The position numbers and the translations under genes are program-made. The notes beneath the pieces were generated by a model, which did not search any database, was not told the DNA's origin, and saw nothing but the letters and a program-made list of their open reading frames with translations. From assembly GCA_937952305.1 (NCBI GenBank), contig CALFZO010000073.1, forward strand, positions 1 to 49,802: a DNA stretch of 49,802 nucleotides. The letters are read 5' to 3'. The DNA is from an uncultured Anaerolineales bacterium (GTDB taxonomy: Bacteria > Chloroflexota > Anaerolineae > Anaerolineales > UBA6663). Below are positions 41,175 to 48,410 of this stretch, piece after piece (the first letter of the stretch is position 1; each line of letters opens with the position of its first letter).

Positions 41175-41548
41175 AGGGCGCGCAGGATCTCGGCGCGCTT
41201 CGCCTGGTACTCGCTCTCGCTGATCAGGTGCTCGGCGCGCAGGTGTTCCAGCTCACGCAGGCGCTCGACGACGCCGCGGTCGGACCCGGTCTCCGGTCCG
41301 GGGCCGGAGGCCGCCTCCGCCGCGCGGGTGCGCTGGCGGAACTGGCGCCGGCAGGCCGTGCAGACCGCGCTGATGGCGCCGGCCTGGAACTGGCGCACCA
41401 GGTCCGGGTTCGCGAAAGAGAGGTCGCGCCGGACATGGCCGAACGCCAGCCCGAAGACCGAGCCGACCTTATCGGCCAGGCCGGGCAACGGGAGCGTGGC
41501 CGCGGAGCCGCAGTGCGGGCACAGGATTGGAGAAACGTTGGCGGGCAT
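41171..41548 (-). CDS. Zinc-ribbon plus SHOCT-domain small protein
   Basis: A 125-residue protein. Two Cys pairs, CPHC (10-13) and CTAC (63-66), bracket a 50-residue insert and could form one zinc site. The C-terminal 30 residues (ERLRELEHLRAEHLISESEYQAKRAEILRAL) are a SHOCT motif, a short helical pair found at the ends of many unrelated bacterial proteins and thought to mediate assembly. It is the first gene of the overlapping cascade that continues with the methyltransferase, GTPase, BtpA and a 49-residue membrane protein. No clear promoter was found; the gap 41549-41581 is short. Confidence 0.8.
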   Translation of the reverse strand: MPANVSPILCPHCGSAATLPLPGLADKVGSVFGLAFGHVRRDLSFANPDLVRQFQAGAISAVCTACRRQFRQRTRAAEAASGPGPETGSDRGVVERLRELEHLRAEHLISESEYQAKRAEILRAL

Positions 41549-41581
41549 AGTGCGCGCTCATTGTAACCGCAAAACCGGCCG

Positions 41582-41617
41582 AAAAAAAAGGCCGCCCGGC
41601 GGGTGAGGCCGGGCGGC
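41582..41617 (-). terminator. Strong intrinsic terminator of the acyl-CoA ligase gene
   Basis: A perfect 10-bp GC stem (41591-41600 with 41608-41617) with a 7-base loop is followed on the minus strand by CTTTTTTTT. It separates the ligase gene from the downstream five-gene cascade. Confidence 0.95.
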
Positions 41618-41638
41618 GCGGCGAAGCGGGGCGGCCGC

Positions 41639-43267
41639 TCAGACGCGCTCGGGCAGGGTGTAATCCTTGTATTGGGCGCGCAGCACCTTCTTGTCGAACT
41701 TACCCACGCTGGTCTTGGGCACCGCGTCGATGAAGATGATGTCATCCGGCAGGTACATCTTGTCGAAGCGCGGGCGCAGGAACTCGTACAGCTCTTCCTT
41801 GGTCAGCGCGTCCTTGTAGTCCGGCTTCGGGACGACGCAGGCCAGCGGGCGCTCCTGCCACTTGGGGTGCGCCACCGCGATAACGGCGGCCTCGGCCACT
41901 TTGGGATGGCCCATGATGGCGTTCTCCAGTTCCTGGGTGGAGATCCACTCGCCGCCGCTCTTCACCAGGTCCTTGGTACGGTCCACGATCTGGATGAAGC
42001 CCTCGGGGTCGATGGTGACCACGTCGCCGGTGCGGAACCAGCCGTCCATGAACGAGAACGGCGAGCGTTCGTCGTTGTAGTATTCGCGGATGATCCACGG
42101 GCCGCGGACCTGCAGCTCGCCGTAGGCCTTGCCGTCCCACGGGATCTCCTGGCCGTGCTCGTCCACGGCGCGCAACTCCACGCCCATGGCCGGCGTGCCC
42201 TGCTTGGCGCGGATGGCGAAGCGCTCGGCCTCAGACAGGCCCTGCTGGTAGCTCTTCAGCCGGCTGATGGTGCCGAGCGGCGTCATCTCGGTCATGCCCC
42301 AGGCGTGGATGACCGGGACGTTGTGCTTCTTTTCGTAGGCCTCAATCAGCGACTGGGGCGCCGCCGCCCCGCCGACGATCATCGTCCGCAGGCTGGAGAG
42401 GTCATAGCGCTCCTTCTCCAGCAGGGCCAGCATCCCCAGCCACAGCGTCGGCACGCCCGCGGTCAGCGTCACCTTCTCGGCCTGGATCAGCTCGGCCAGG
42501 TCACGCGGCTGCAAGTGCGGGCCGGGATACACCTGCGTGGCGCCGAGCATGGTGGCCACGAACGGCGTGCCCCAGGCCAGCACGTGGAACATCGGCACCA
42601 CCGGCAGGAAGATATCGCGCTCAGACATGCCGAACGAGTCGGCCATGGCCAGGCCGAAGGCGTGCAGGTAGATGGCGCGGTGCGAGTAGGCCACGCCCTT
42701 GGGGTTGCCGGTGGTGCCGGAGGTGTAGCACATGGCGGCCGCGTCGTTCTCGTCCAGGCGCGGCCAGGCATAGTCCGGTCCGGCGTCCCGCAGCAGTTCC
42801 TCATACGCGTAGACGGGTTTGAGCGTGGTCTCGGGCACCTTGTCGCCCATCACCACGAAATGCTTGACGGTCTTGAGGTGCGGCGCGAGCTTTTCCACCG
42901 CCGGCAGCAGCGTCGGATCGACGAAGAGGACCTGGTCCTCGGCGTGGTTGGCAATGTAGACGATCTGGTCGCCGGGCAGGCGCAGGTTGACGGGATGGAG
43001 GACCGCGCCCATGCACGGCACGGCGAAGTACAACTCCAGGTGGCGGGCGTTGTTCCAGGCGAAGGTCGCCACACGGTCGCCGCGCCGCACACCCAGCTTC
43101 GCCAGGGCATTGGACAGCCGCGCCACGCGCTCGGCCATCTGGCCGTAGGTGTAGCGCTCCAGGCTTGGGCCGGCCTTGGTGACGATCTCTTTCTTGGCGA
43201 ACAGGCGGCGCGCCCGCTCCAGCATCGGAGTGAGGGTAAGCTGGTAATCCATCATCAAGCCTTGCAT
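41639..43267 (-). CDS. Acyl-CoA synthetase (long/medium-chain fatty acid-CoA ligase)
   Basis: A 542-residue adenylate-forming enzyme. The AMP-binding motif YTSGTTGNPKG lies near residue 180, WGMTEMTPLGT near 325, GWFRTGDVVTIDPEGFIQIVDRTKDLVKSGGEWIS near 405-440, and the C-terminal catalytic Lys in KTSVGKFDKKVLR near 520. It activates carboxylic acids to acyl-CoA via an acyl-adenylate. The sequence is typical of the 540-residue FadD-like group active on medium to long chains. ATG 43267 has AGGAGG 5 bases upstream. It has its own promoter and terminator: a monocistronic unit. Confidence 0.93.
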   Translation of the reverse strand: MQGLMMDYQLTLTPMLERARRLFAKKEIVTKAGPSLERYTYGQMAERVARLSNALAKLGVRRGDRVATFAWNNARHLELYFAVPCMGAVLHPVNLRLPGDQIVYIANHAEDQVLFVDPTLLPAVEKLAPHLKTVKHFVVMGDKVPETTLKPVYAYEELLRDAGPDYAWPRLDENDAAAMCYTSGTTGNPKGVAYSHRAIYLHAFGLAMADSFGMSERDIFLPVVPMFHVLAWGTPFVATMLGATQVYPGPHLQPRDLAELIQAEKVTLTAGVPTLWLGMLALLEKERYDLSSLRTMIVGGAAAPQSLIEAYEKKHNVPVIHAWGMTEMTPLGTISRLKSYQQGLSEAERFAIRAKQGTPAMGVELRAVDEHGQEIPWDGKAYGELQVRGPWIIREYYNDERSPFSFMDGWFRTGDVVTIDPEGFIQIVDRTKDLVKSGGEWISTQELENAIMGHPKVAEAAVIAVAHPKWQERPLACVVPKPDYKDALTKEELYEFLRPRFDKMYLPDDIIFIDAVPKTSVGKFDKKVLRAQYKDYTLPERV

Positions 43268-43397
43268 GGAAGCCTCCTGAAGGAATGAAGACGGCGGATG
43301 AGGGACGGCCGAGGCCGGCCGCCCGAGCCTTCCACCGGGCGAACCAAACGGCTGTGATTACCGGGCTAGTTTTACCAATGGGAGACGGGCTGTTTCG

Positions 43398-43425
43398 ATT
43401 ATAAGTTGCCCGAAGCCGAACGCAA
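43398..43425 (-). promoter_or_regulatory. Promoter of the acyl-CoA ligase gene
   Basis: On the minus strand TTGCGT (43425-43420), a 16-base spacer and TATAAT (43403-43398). The predicted leader is about 125 bases and contains a GGCCGGCCTCGGCC-type palindromic stretch around 43308-43322. Confidence 0.75.
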
Positions 43426-43439
43426 CATTGTGCTTTCGG

Positions 43440-44273
43440 TCACATGCCTTTGATCAGGCCGCCCGGCTGGCAGGCCCGGCAGAAGTTTGTGATGCGCTGG
43501 TTGGCGCTCACCAGCGCGATCGGGCCGCCGCAACGCGGGCACGGCTGGCCGGTCTTCAAGTGCACGGCCAGGAAGTCGCGCGGCTCAAGGTGGATGGCCT
43601 CGCCCATCTTGGCGCGCATCTGGTCGATCGCGTCCAGCAGCACCGCGCGCAGCGCCTCGTACAGCCGGTCGGTCTCCTCGGCCGTCAACTGGGTGCGCTT
43701 GCGGTAGGGATGCAGGCGCGCGGCCCACAGGATCTCGTCGGCGTAGGCGTTGCCGATGCCGGCCACGCAGTCACTGCGCGTGAGCACGCCCTTGATCTCG
43801 CCGCGAAAGGCGCGCAGGCGGGCGCGGAACTCGTCGCGGCTGACGGCCAGGGCCTCCGGCCCCATCCCGGCGAAGTCCGGGACCTGGGCCAGATCGCGCG
43901 TGAGGTAGACCTGGCCCATCTGCTTCTGGTCCACGTAGCGCAGCTCGCCGCCGCCGGAGAACGCCAGGACGACGTGCGTCTTGGCCAGGCGTTTAGCGCC
44001 GGGCTGCGCCAACTGCAGGCGTCCGGCCAGCTTGGGGTTGAGGACGAGATAGAGCACCGGCTCGGCCGCCAGCGTGAACAGCAGAAACTTGCCGCGCCGG
44101 GCGACGGCGGCGATGGACGCGCCCGCCAGGACCGTGGTGAAACCCAGCGCCGTCAGGTCGCGCACCACGATCGGGCCGCCCGGCGGCAGCACCTGCGCGG
44201 CCGTGATCGTCTGCCCGACGACGCGGCGTTGGAGGACCTCACAGACGACTTCGAGTTCGGGGAGTTCCGGCAT
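43440..44273 (-). CDS. mutM: Formamidopyrimidine-DNA glycosylase (Fpg/MutM)
   Basis: A 277-residue bifunctional glycosylase/AP-lyase that removes 8-oxoguanine and other oxidised purines. MPELPELEVV gives the catalytic Pro and Glu after Met removal. Lys in RRGKFLLF near 57, the helix-two-turn-helix with VAGIGNAYADEILW near 165, and the C-terminal zinc finger CPRC...CRAC complete the enzyme. The stretch before the last Cys pair (SANQRITNFC) differs from the usual GRGTYFC but keeps the Arg. Close spacing to the acyl-CoA ligase promoter suggests it ends without a terminator. Confidence 0.94.
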   Translation of the reverse strand: MPELPELEVVCEVLQRRVVGQTITAAQVLPPGGPIVVRDLTALGFTTVLAGASIAAVARRGKFLLFTLAAEPVLYLVLNPKLAGRLQLAQPGAKRLAKTHVVLAFSGGGELRYVDQKQMGQVYLTRDLAQVPDFAGMGPEALAVSRDEFRARLRAFRGEIKGVLTRSDCVAGIGNAYADEILWAARLHPYRKRTQLTAEETDRLYEALRAVLLDAIDQMRAKMGEAIHLEPRDFLAVHLKTGQPCPRCGGPIALVSANQRITNFCRACQPGGLIKGM

Positions 44274-44398
44274 GGCGCCCTCCGGCAGCCAGGGGGAAGT
44301 TTACCGCAAGCCGAAATCAGGGCGGCCCCTGCCCGCATTCACCGCTATACTCGGCATAGTCTCAGGCGCGCGACGGGCGCCCCACCCCAGGAGAATCC

Positions 44399-44869
44399 AT
44401 GTCCACGATCCAAGCCCAACATTTTACCCAGGCCTTGTCCCTGCTGCTGGATGAAGCCTTCGACCAGGTCCACGGCCTCTTTCTCGACAGAGGCACGTCG
44501 CTGTTCGAGACACTGGCGACGGTGACGGCCGCCGAAGCCTCGCTGCCGGCCGGCGGCAAGGGCGCCACACTGGCGGCGCAGGTGAAGCACACGGCGTTCT
44601 ATCTCGACGTGCTGGTGCACAGCGCGCGCACGCAGCAATTTGAGCGCCAGGACTGGGACAAAATCTGGCGTGAGACGCGGGCGGTGACGCCGGCCGAGTG
44701 GGAGACGCTCAAGGCCGAGCTGCGCGCCAGCTACGATCGCCTCAAGCAGCTCATCGCCGACACGCCTGAGTGGCCGAACGAGCAGCCCATCGCCGGAGCG
44801 CTGGCCGCCGTCGCGCACACCGCCTACCACCTGGGCGAGATCCGGCTGACGCTGGGCCTGCTGCGCTGA
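44399..44869 (+). CDS. DinB/YfiT-like four-helix-bundle protein
   Basis: A 156-residue DinB-superfamily protein. Candidate metal-binding His residues are in KHTAFYLDVL (near 64) and AHTAYHLGEIR (near 138-148), the HxxxH-type arrangement of the family. Members include bacillithiol and mycothiol S-transferases and damage-inducible proteins of unknown function. A CAGGAG Shine-Dalgarno lies about 6 bases before the ATG. A second DinB-type gene follows 16 bp downstream; they are a co-transcribed pair, only distantly similar to each other. TATACT near 44347 is a possible -10. Confidence 0.82.
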   Translation: MSTIQAQHFTQALSLLLDEAFDQVHGLFLDRGTSLFETLATVTAAEASLPAGGKGATLAAQVKHTAFYLDVLVHSARTQQFERQDWDKIWRETRAVTPAEWETLKAELRASYDRLKQLIADTPEWPNEQPIAGALAAVAHTAYHLGEIRLTLGLLR

Positions 44870-44885
44870 GACGGGAGCACCGGCC

Positions 44886-45440
44886 ATGACCCACCCGCTG
44901 ATCGACCAGCTGCGCTTCACGCGCAGCGAGTTCCTGCGCGGCGTCAAGAACGTCAGCGAGGCGGAAGCGCGCCAGCGTTTCCTGCCCATGAACTGCCTCA
45001 GCTGGAACGTGGCGCACCTGGCCTGGCAGGAGCAGCGCTACTTCCTGCAGCTGGGCCAGGGGCGGCTGCTCTTCCCGGAGATCGACCGGGACTTCGCCTA
45101 CGGCGCGCCGGCCAGCACGCCGTCGCTGAAGGAGATGGTGGCGGCCTGGCGCGCCATCACCCGGGCGGCCGACCCGTGGCTGGAGACGCTGACGCCGGAC
45201 ACGCTCTTGGCCAACGTCGTCAGCCAGGGCAAACCCAGCGCCTACCGCCACGGCAACCGGCTGCAGCGCGTGATCTACCACTACTGGTATCACCTGGGCG
45301 AGAACCTGGCCATCCGGCAGATGCTGGGACATCGCCGGCTGCCGGTCTACGTCGGCGACATCGACAACAAGGCACCGTACCGGCCTGAGGCCGCTGGCCG
45401 GAAGCCCACGCCCAAACGCGGCCGGCCGCCGGCCCGTTGA
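44886..45440 (+). CDS. DinB-family protein, second of a pair
   Basis: A 184-residue protein of the DinB_2 type. The His residues expected for metal binding lie in WNVAHLAWQEQRYF (near 41) and YHYWYHLGENLAIRQMLGH (near 135-153). WNVAHLAWQE is a common DinB_2 motif. The C-terminal 25 residues are basic and disordered. It follows the first DinB gene after 16 bases with a GGGAGCACCGGCC leader and ATG. The enzymatic role is unknown. The sequence downstream drops sharply in GC. Confidence 0.82.
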   Translation: MTHPLIDQLRFTRSEFLRGVKNVSEAEARQRFLPMNCLSWNVAHLAWQEQRYFLQLGQGRLLFPEIDRDFAYGAPASTPSLKEMVAAWRAITRAADPWLETLTPDTLLANVVSQGKPSAYRHGNRLQRVIYHYWYHLGENLAIRQMLGHRRLPVYVGDIDNKAPYRPEAAGRKPTPKRGRPPAR

Positions 45441-45745
45441 GCGGCATGTATCCTCCGACAACGCGCGGGCTGGGTGCTCATTCGGTATAGCGAATTCCGT
45501 TTTGATTTGGGTGTGGCCGAACTTGGTTGACACGCATCGACGAAATCGGCTCGTTTGCCACCGTTGTCGCACTTTCCACTCCTGCTGGAGTCACTCCGGC
45601 CCCGGCTTTCGCCGGGGTAAACTCCAGCCGGATTCCAGACCTGGCCAAAATCGCCTAGATTCGGCTCCTCACCTCGCTGCGGGGGTCATGGTTCGCCGGA
45701 ATGACCGGCCCAATTCAAACAGGAAATCGCTGTAGAGCAATTGAG
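45441..45745. other. Intergenic stretch with lower GC and degenerate palindromic repeat
   Basis: Some 305 bases without a convincing gene. A perfect CCCCGGC/GCCGGGG hairpin (45600-45617), GCCGGATTCCAG behind it, and a GGTCAT/ATGACC inverted repeat (45684-45706) make up a decayed copy of the repeat also seen near 48245. A short reading frame across 45502-45735 has no recognisable content. No clear promoter for the next gene was identified. Confidence 0.6.
45600..45706. repeat. Degenerate palindromic repeat, left copy
   Basis: It contains CCCCGGC-TTTC-GCCGGGG, then CCAG, and ends with a GTCATTCCGGCGAA-like arm (minus strand of 45693-45706). The order and words match the intact element at 48245-48316, so both probably belong to one dispersed family. 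Confidence 0.55.
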
Positions 45746-46282
45746 ATGAGAGCCAAGAACATAGCCTGCAAAGACCGGATAATTGCCTTTCTGGCCTTAG
45801 TCATTCTTGGCTTGCTGGCAGCCTGCTCGGATCAGGTCGCACCACCCACGCCGATTTCAATACAGCCAAGAGATCTGGCTTTCGCGACCATGGTTCCATT
45901 TCATCAAAACGACACTTACGTGAAACTTCATGTCAAGGATGATGGCATACAGAATTTCCGGGGAGTCTTCTTGCAGGTCGAGAACGTATCGCCGGAGACT
46001 CTGGTGTTTCCATACGACTGGGGCATCAAAACCTATCTCTGGTCATCAAACAGTGCTCAATGGACCGAGCTTCAAAACCGCGCCACATACAGCCCCTCAA
46101 GTGATATCACGATGACATCGTCGGCCTTACCTGAGACTGCATTTGTGGATCCTGTCCTGCCGCAAGACGAAACTTATCCTTTGACTGTAAGAATAGTTAT
46201 CCACGGAGCAGTTGTGCGAAACAGTTCAATGGCGGAGCGATTTAGCACCTATCTTGACATCAATCTCGATGCTGAAAAGTAA
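45746..46282 (+). CDS. Lipoprotein of unknown function with atypical base composition
   Basis: A 178-residue protein. The signal peptide ends in lipobox LAAC (Cys27 when starting at ATG 45746), and the mature part is beta-rich (YVKLHVKDDGIQNFRGVFLQVENVSPETLVFPYDWG...). I recognise no family; the spacing of hydrophobic residues suggests a single immunoglobulin-like or FxLD-type domain. The gene is visibly AT-richer than its neighbours (many AAT, ATA, TCA codons rare elsewhere in the window), suggesting recent transfer. Only a weak GAG lies before the ATG. No conserved neighbour links it to a pathway. Confidence 0.75.
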   Translation: MRAKNIACKDRIIAFLALVILGLLAACSDQVAPPTPISIQPRDLAFATMVPFHQNDTYVKLHVKDDGIQNFRGVFLQVENVSPETLVFPYDWGIKTYLWSSNSAQWTELQNRATYSPSSDITMTSSALPETAFVDPVLPQDETYPLTVRIVIHGAVVRNSSMAERFSTYLDINLDAEK

Positions 46283-46489
46283 GCTCGATCCGGACTAGAC
46301 TCCGAGCGTTGCCAGCAACAATTCGGTTGACGTCAGGCGGGCCAAATCAAGCCTGGACCCCGCAGCAAAGCGAAGTGGGGGGGCCGAGGTGGCGGTGACC
46401 CGGACGAGGTATTCTGCGGGCCAGTTGGCACTCCTGGCTAGCGGGAAGGCCGCCGTCTCCAAGAGCAGGCGGATTTGCCGGAGGCACCC

Positions 46490-47464
46490 TTGAGCGGCAT
46501 GTATCACCCCACCACCCGCGTGCTGGCAGTGCTGGAACTGCTCCAGGCGCACGGCCGCCTGACCGGGCCGGAGCTCGCCGCGCGCCTGGAGGTGGATACC
46601 CGCACCCTGCGGCGCTATATCACCATGCTGCAGGATCTCGGCATCCCGATCGTGGCGGAGCGCGGGCGGCACGGGGCCTACGCCCTCAGCGCGGGCTTCA
46701 AGCTGCCGCCGCTGATGTTCACCAACGAGGAGGGCGCAGCGCTGGCGATCGGGCTGCTGGCCGCGCGGCACCTGGGTCTGGCTGAATCGCCGCACGCGGT
46801 GGAGAGCGCGCGCGCCAAGCTGGAGCAGGTGATGCCGCACGCGCTGAAAGAGCGGGTGCGCGCGCTGACCGAAACGATCGCGCTGGAGGCCAGGACGACG
46901 GCCGCGACCTCGGCCAGCGAACTGATCGCGCAGTTGAGCAGCGCGGCCCAGCAGCAGCGCACCGTGCACCTGCGCTACCGCTCGTTCAAAGACGAAGAGA
47001 CCGAGCGCGACTTCGACCCCTACGGCCTGGCGCGCGTACAGAACGAGTGGTACGTGGTGGGGTACTGCCACCTGCGCCAGGACCGGCGCTCCTTCCGGGT
47101 GGACCGGGTGCAGCAGGTGGAGGCCACCGCCGCGCGCTTCACGCGCCCGCCGAATTTCGACGCCGTCGCCTTCGTGATGCAGGCGATCGCCAGCCTGCCG
47201 CGCAACTTCGCCTTTGAAGTGCTGATCCAAACCGACCTGGCCACCGCCCGGAATTTCATCCCGGCCTCCTTCGGCCGGCTGGAGGCCGACCCGGACGGCG
47301 TGTGGCTGCGCGGCAGCACCGATAACGTGGACTGGCTGGCCCACCACCTGGCGCTGCTGCCGATCGCCTTCACCGTCCGCCAGCCGCCCGAACTGCGCGC
47401 CGCCCTGCGCCGGCTGGCCCGCTCGCTGCAAGCCAGCGCCCGCGAACCGAAAGGCCCAGCATGA
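46490..47464 (+). CDS. HTH/WYL-domain transcriptional regulator
   Basis: A 324-residue protein. The N-terminal winged helix (about 8-65: TRVLAVLELLQAHGRLTGPELAARLEVDTRTLRRYI region) binds DNA. The WYL domain (about 150-225) carries RTVHLRYRSF, DPYGLARVQNEWYVVGYC and RSFRVDRVQ, the nucleotide/ligand-sensing fold. A C-terminal WCX extension follows. TTG 46490 is chosen for the GGAGG 5 bases upstream; ATG 46499 is an alternative. It overlaps the next gene by 4 bases, forming a three-gene unit it may regulate. Upstream, 46283-46489 holds no gene; a CCCC/GGGG hairpin lies near 46357-46383. Confidence 0.88.
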   Translation: MSGMYHPTTRVLAVLELLQAHGRLTGPELAARLEVDTRTLRRYITMLQDLGIPIVAERGRHGAYALSAGFKLPPLMFTNEEGAALAIGLLAARHLGLAESPHAVESARAKLEQVMPHALKERVRALTETIALEARTTAATSASELIAQLSSAAQQQRTVHLRYRSFKDEETERDFDPYGLARVQNEWYVVGYCHLRQDRRSFRVDRVQQVEATAARFTRPPNFDAVAFVMQAIASLPRNFAFEVLIQTDLATARNFIPASFGRLEADPDGVWLRGSTDNVDWLAHHLALLPIAFTVRQPPELRAALRRLARSLQASAREPKGPA

Positions 47465-47706
47465 CCGCCACCGGCCTCAAACGCCCGCGTCAGCCCATGC
47501 CCGCCTTCGTGCGCGCCGCGCTGCTAGAGCGCGGATTGCTGGACGCCTACCGCCGCCGGCCCGCTTACCAGCGCAACGACTATCTGGGCTGGATCACGCG
47601 CGCCAAACGGGCGGAGACCCAGGCCAAGCGGCTGACGCAGATGCTGGCCGAGTTGGAGCGCGGCGACGTGTACATGAACATGGCCTACCATCCCCGGCGG
47701 CCATGA
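47461..47706 (+). CDS. YdeI/OmpD-associated (OmdA) domain small protein
   Basis: An 81-residue protein matching the C-terminal part of the YdeI/OmdA family: RRPAYQRNDYLGWITRAKRAETQAKRLTQMLAELERGD. The Tyr-Leu-x-Trp-Ile and Lys-Arg-x-Glu-Thr pattern is the hallmark of this short domain, found in bacteriocin-protection-annotated proteins. It overlaps the WYL regulator gene by ATGA and the DUF1801 gene by 4 bases. Proteins combining DUF1801 and OmdA domains are known, so the two genes here look like a split form of that arrangement. Confidence 0.78.
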   Translation: MTATGLKRPRQPMPAFVRAALLERGLLDAYRRRPAYQRNDYLGWITRAKRAETQAKRLTQMLAELERGDVYMNMAYHPRRP

Positions 47707-48122
47707 CCCGCATTGCGCCCTCCCCGGAGCACTACCTGGCGCGCTTTCCGCCGCCGATCCAGGGCCTGGCCGGGCAAGTGCGGCGGCTGGTGGCGCGCAC
47801 CCGGCCGGACGCCACCGAGCAGGTCAAGCTCGGCTGGCGCGCGATCAACCTATACGTACCCGGCCGGCGCCAGCCGGTCTTCTTCGGCTTCCTCATCCCA
47901 CACCCCGCCAGCCTGACCTTCGGCTTCACCTACGGCGTGCTGGTGGACGAACCACCGGGCGGCTTCCTGGGCGCCGACGAGAAGCTGGTGTGGGCGCGCT
48001 ATCTCGCGCTGCGCGCGCCGCGTGACGTGCGGCCGGCGGTGTTCACGCGCCTGATCGGCCAGGCGGCGGAGGCAGCGCTGCTGCCGACCGCGCTCCGCGA
48101 ACAACGCCGCCGCGTGCTGTAG
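47703..48122 (+). CDS. DUF1801-domain protein (YdhG-like)
   Basis: A 139-residue protein. PPPIQGLAGQVRRLVARTRPDATEQVKLGWRAINLYV opens the DUF1801 (YdhG/YjbR-like) fold, followed by FFGFLIPHPASLTFGF and the family end VRPAVFTRLIGQAAEAA. The function is unknown; some members contact iron-sulfur or DNA-damage systems. It overlaps the OmdA-domain gene upstream by 4 bases, so regulator, OmdA and DUF1801 are translated as one coupled unit. The stop is followed within three bases by the inverted-repeat element. Confidence 0.82.
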   Translation: MTRIAPSPEHYLARFPPPIQGLAGQVRRLVARTRPDATEQVKLGWRAINLYVPGRRQPVFFGFLIPHPASLTFGFTYGVLVDEPPGGFLGADEKLVWARYLALRAPRDVRPAVFTRLIGQAAEAALLPTALREQRRRVL

Positions 48123-48124
48123 TA

Positions 48125-48211
48125 CCCCGTCCACATGCATAGGATGGATCGGTGCCGCCTGAGCGCCACTTGGTCCCGCCTATCCGGTCGATCACTTTCA
48201 CGTGGACGGGG
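48125..48211. repeat. Inverted-repeat-bounded segment, first of two abutting elements
   Basis: CCCCGTCCACATG (48125-48137) and CACGTGGACGGGG (48199-48211) are 13-base inverted repeats with one mismatch, enclosing 61 bases without a coding region. It abuts the next element with 4 bases between. It resembles a small non-autonomous element or a large hairpin. Confidence 0.6.
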
Positions 48212-48215
48212 CACT

Positions 48216-48346
48216 AAGTGGTTCATCCGCCAAATGGGTTGCTGTCGTCCCGGCGAAGGCCGGGACCCAGAAATGGCGCTACCTGGGCTGGATGCCGGCA
48301 TACGCCGGCATGACGAATAGCGGCGGACTGGCCGGATGAACCACTT
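48216..48346. repeat. 131-bp MITE-like palindromic element with 14-base terminal inverted repeats
   Basis: Termini AAGTGGTTCATCCG (48216-48229) and its exact complement (48333-48346). Inside lie two perfect 8-bp hairpins, GTCCCGGC-GAAG-GCCGGGAC (48247-48266) and ATGCCGGC-ATAC-GCCGGCAT (48292-48311), themselves enclosed by TCGTC/GACGA (48245-48249 with 48312-48316). The core resembles palindromic intergenic repeats common in many bacteria. No target-site duplication was found. Confidence 0.7.
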
Positions 48347-48378
48347 TGCCTCTCCTGCGCGGGCCGCCGCTCGGCGGA

Positions 48379-48404
48379 TCACGGGACAACGCCCGTGATA
48401 CACT
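48379..48404 (+). promoter_or_regulatory. -10 element with overlapping operator-like palindrome for the SDR gene
   Basis: TCACGGG (48379-48385) and CCCGTGA (48392-48398) form a 7-bp inverted repeat with a 6-base centre, directly followed by TACACT (48399-48404). The ATG is 6 bases after the -10, so the mRNA would be leaderless. The palindrome sits in the promoter spacer, where a repressor would block RNA polymerase. Confidence 0.5.
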
Positions 48405-48410
48405 CCGCGC

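Noticed and set aside
43308..43322. GGCCGAGGCCGGCC stretch in the acyl-CoA ligase leader as a riboswitch
   Set aside because: It is a short GC palindrome without further conserved structure or a terminator.
46295..47431. A 378-codon minus-strand frame opposite the WYL regulator
   Set aside because: The plus strand shows a clear HTH and WYL domain; the antisense frame is Gln/Arg-rich and has no ribosome site.
48247..48311. Hairpins in the 131-bp element as intrinsic terminators of the DUF1801 gene
   Set aside because: Neither hairpin is followed by a T-tract on either strand; they are better read as parts of a palindromic repeat.
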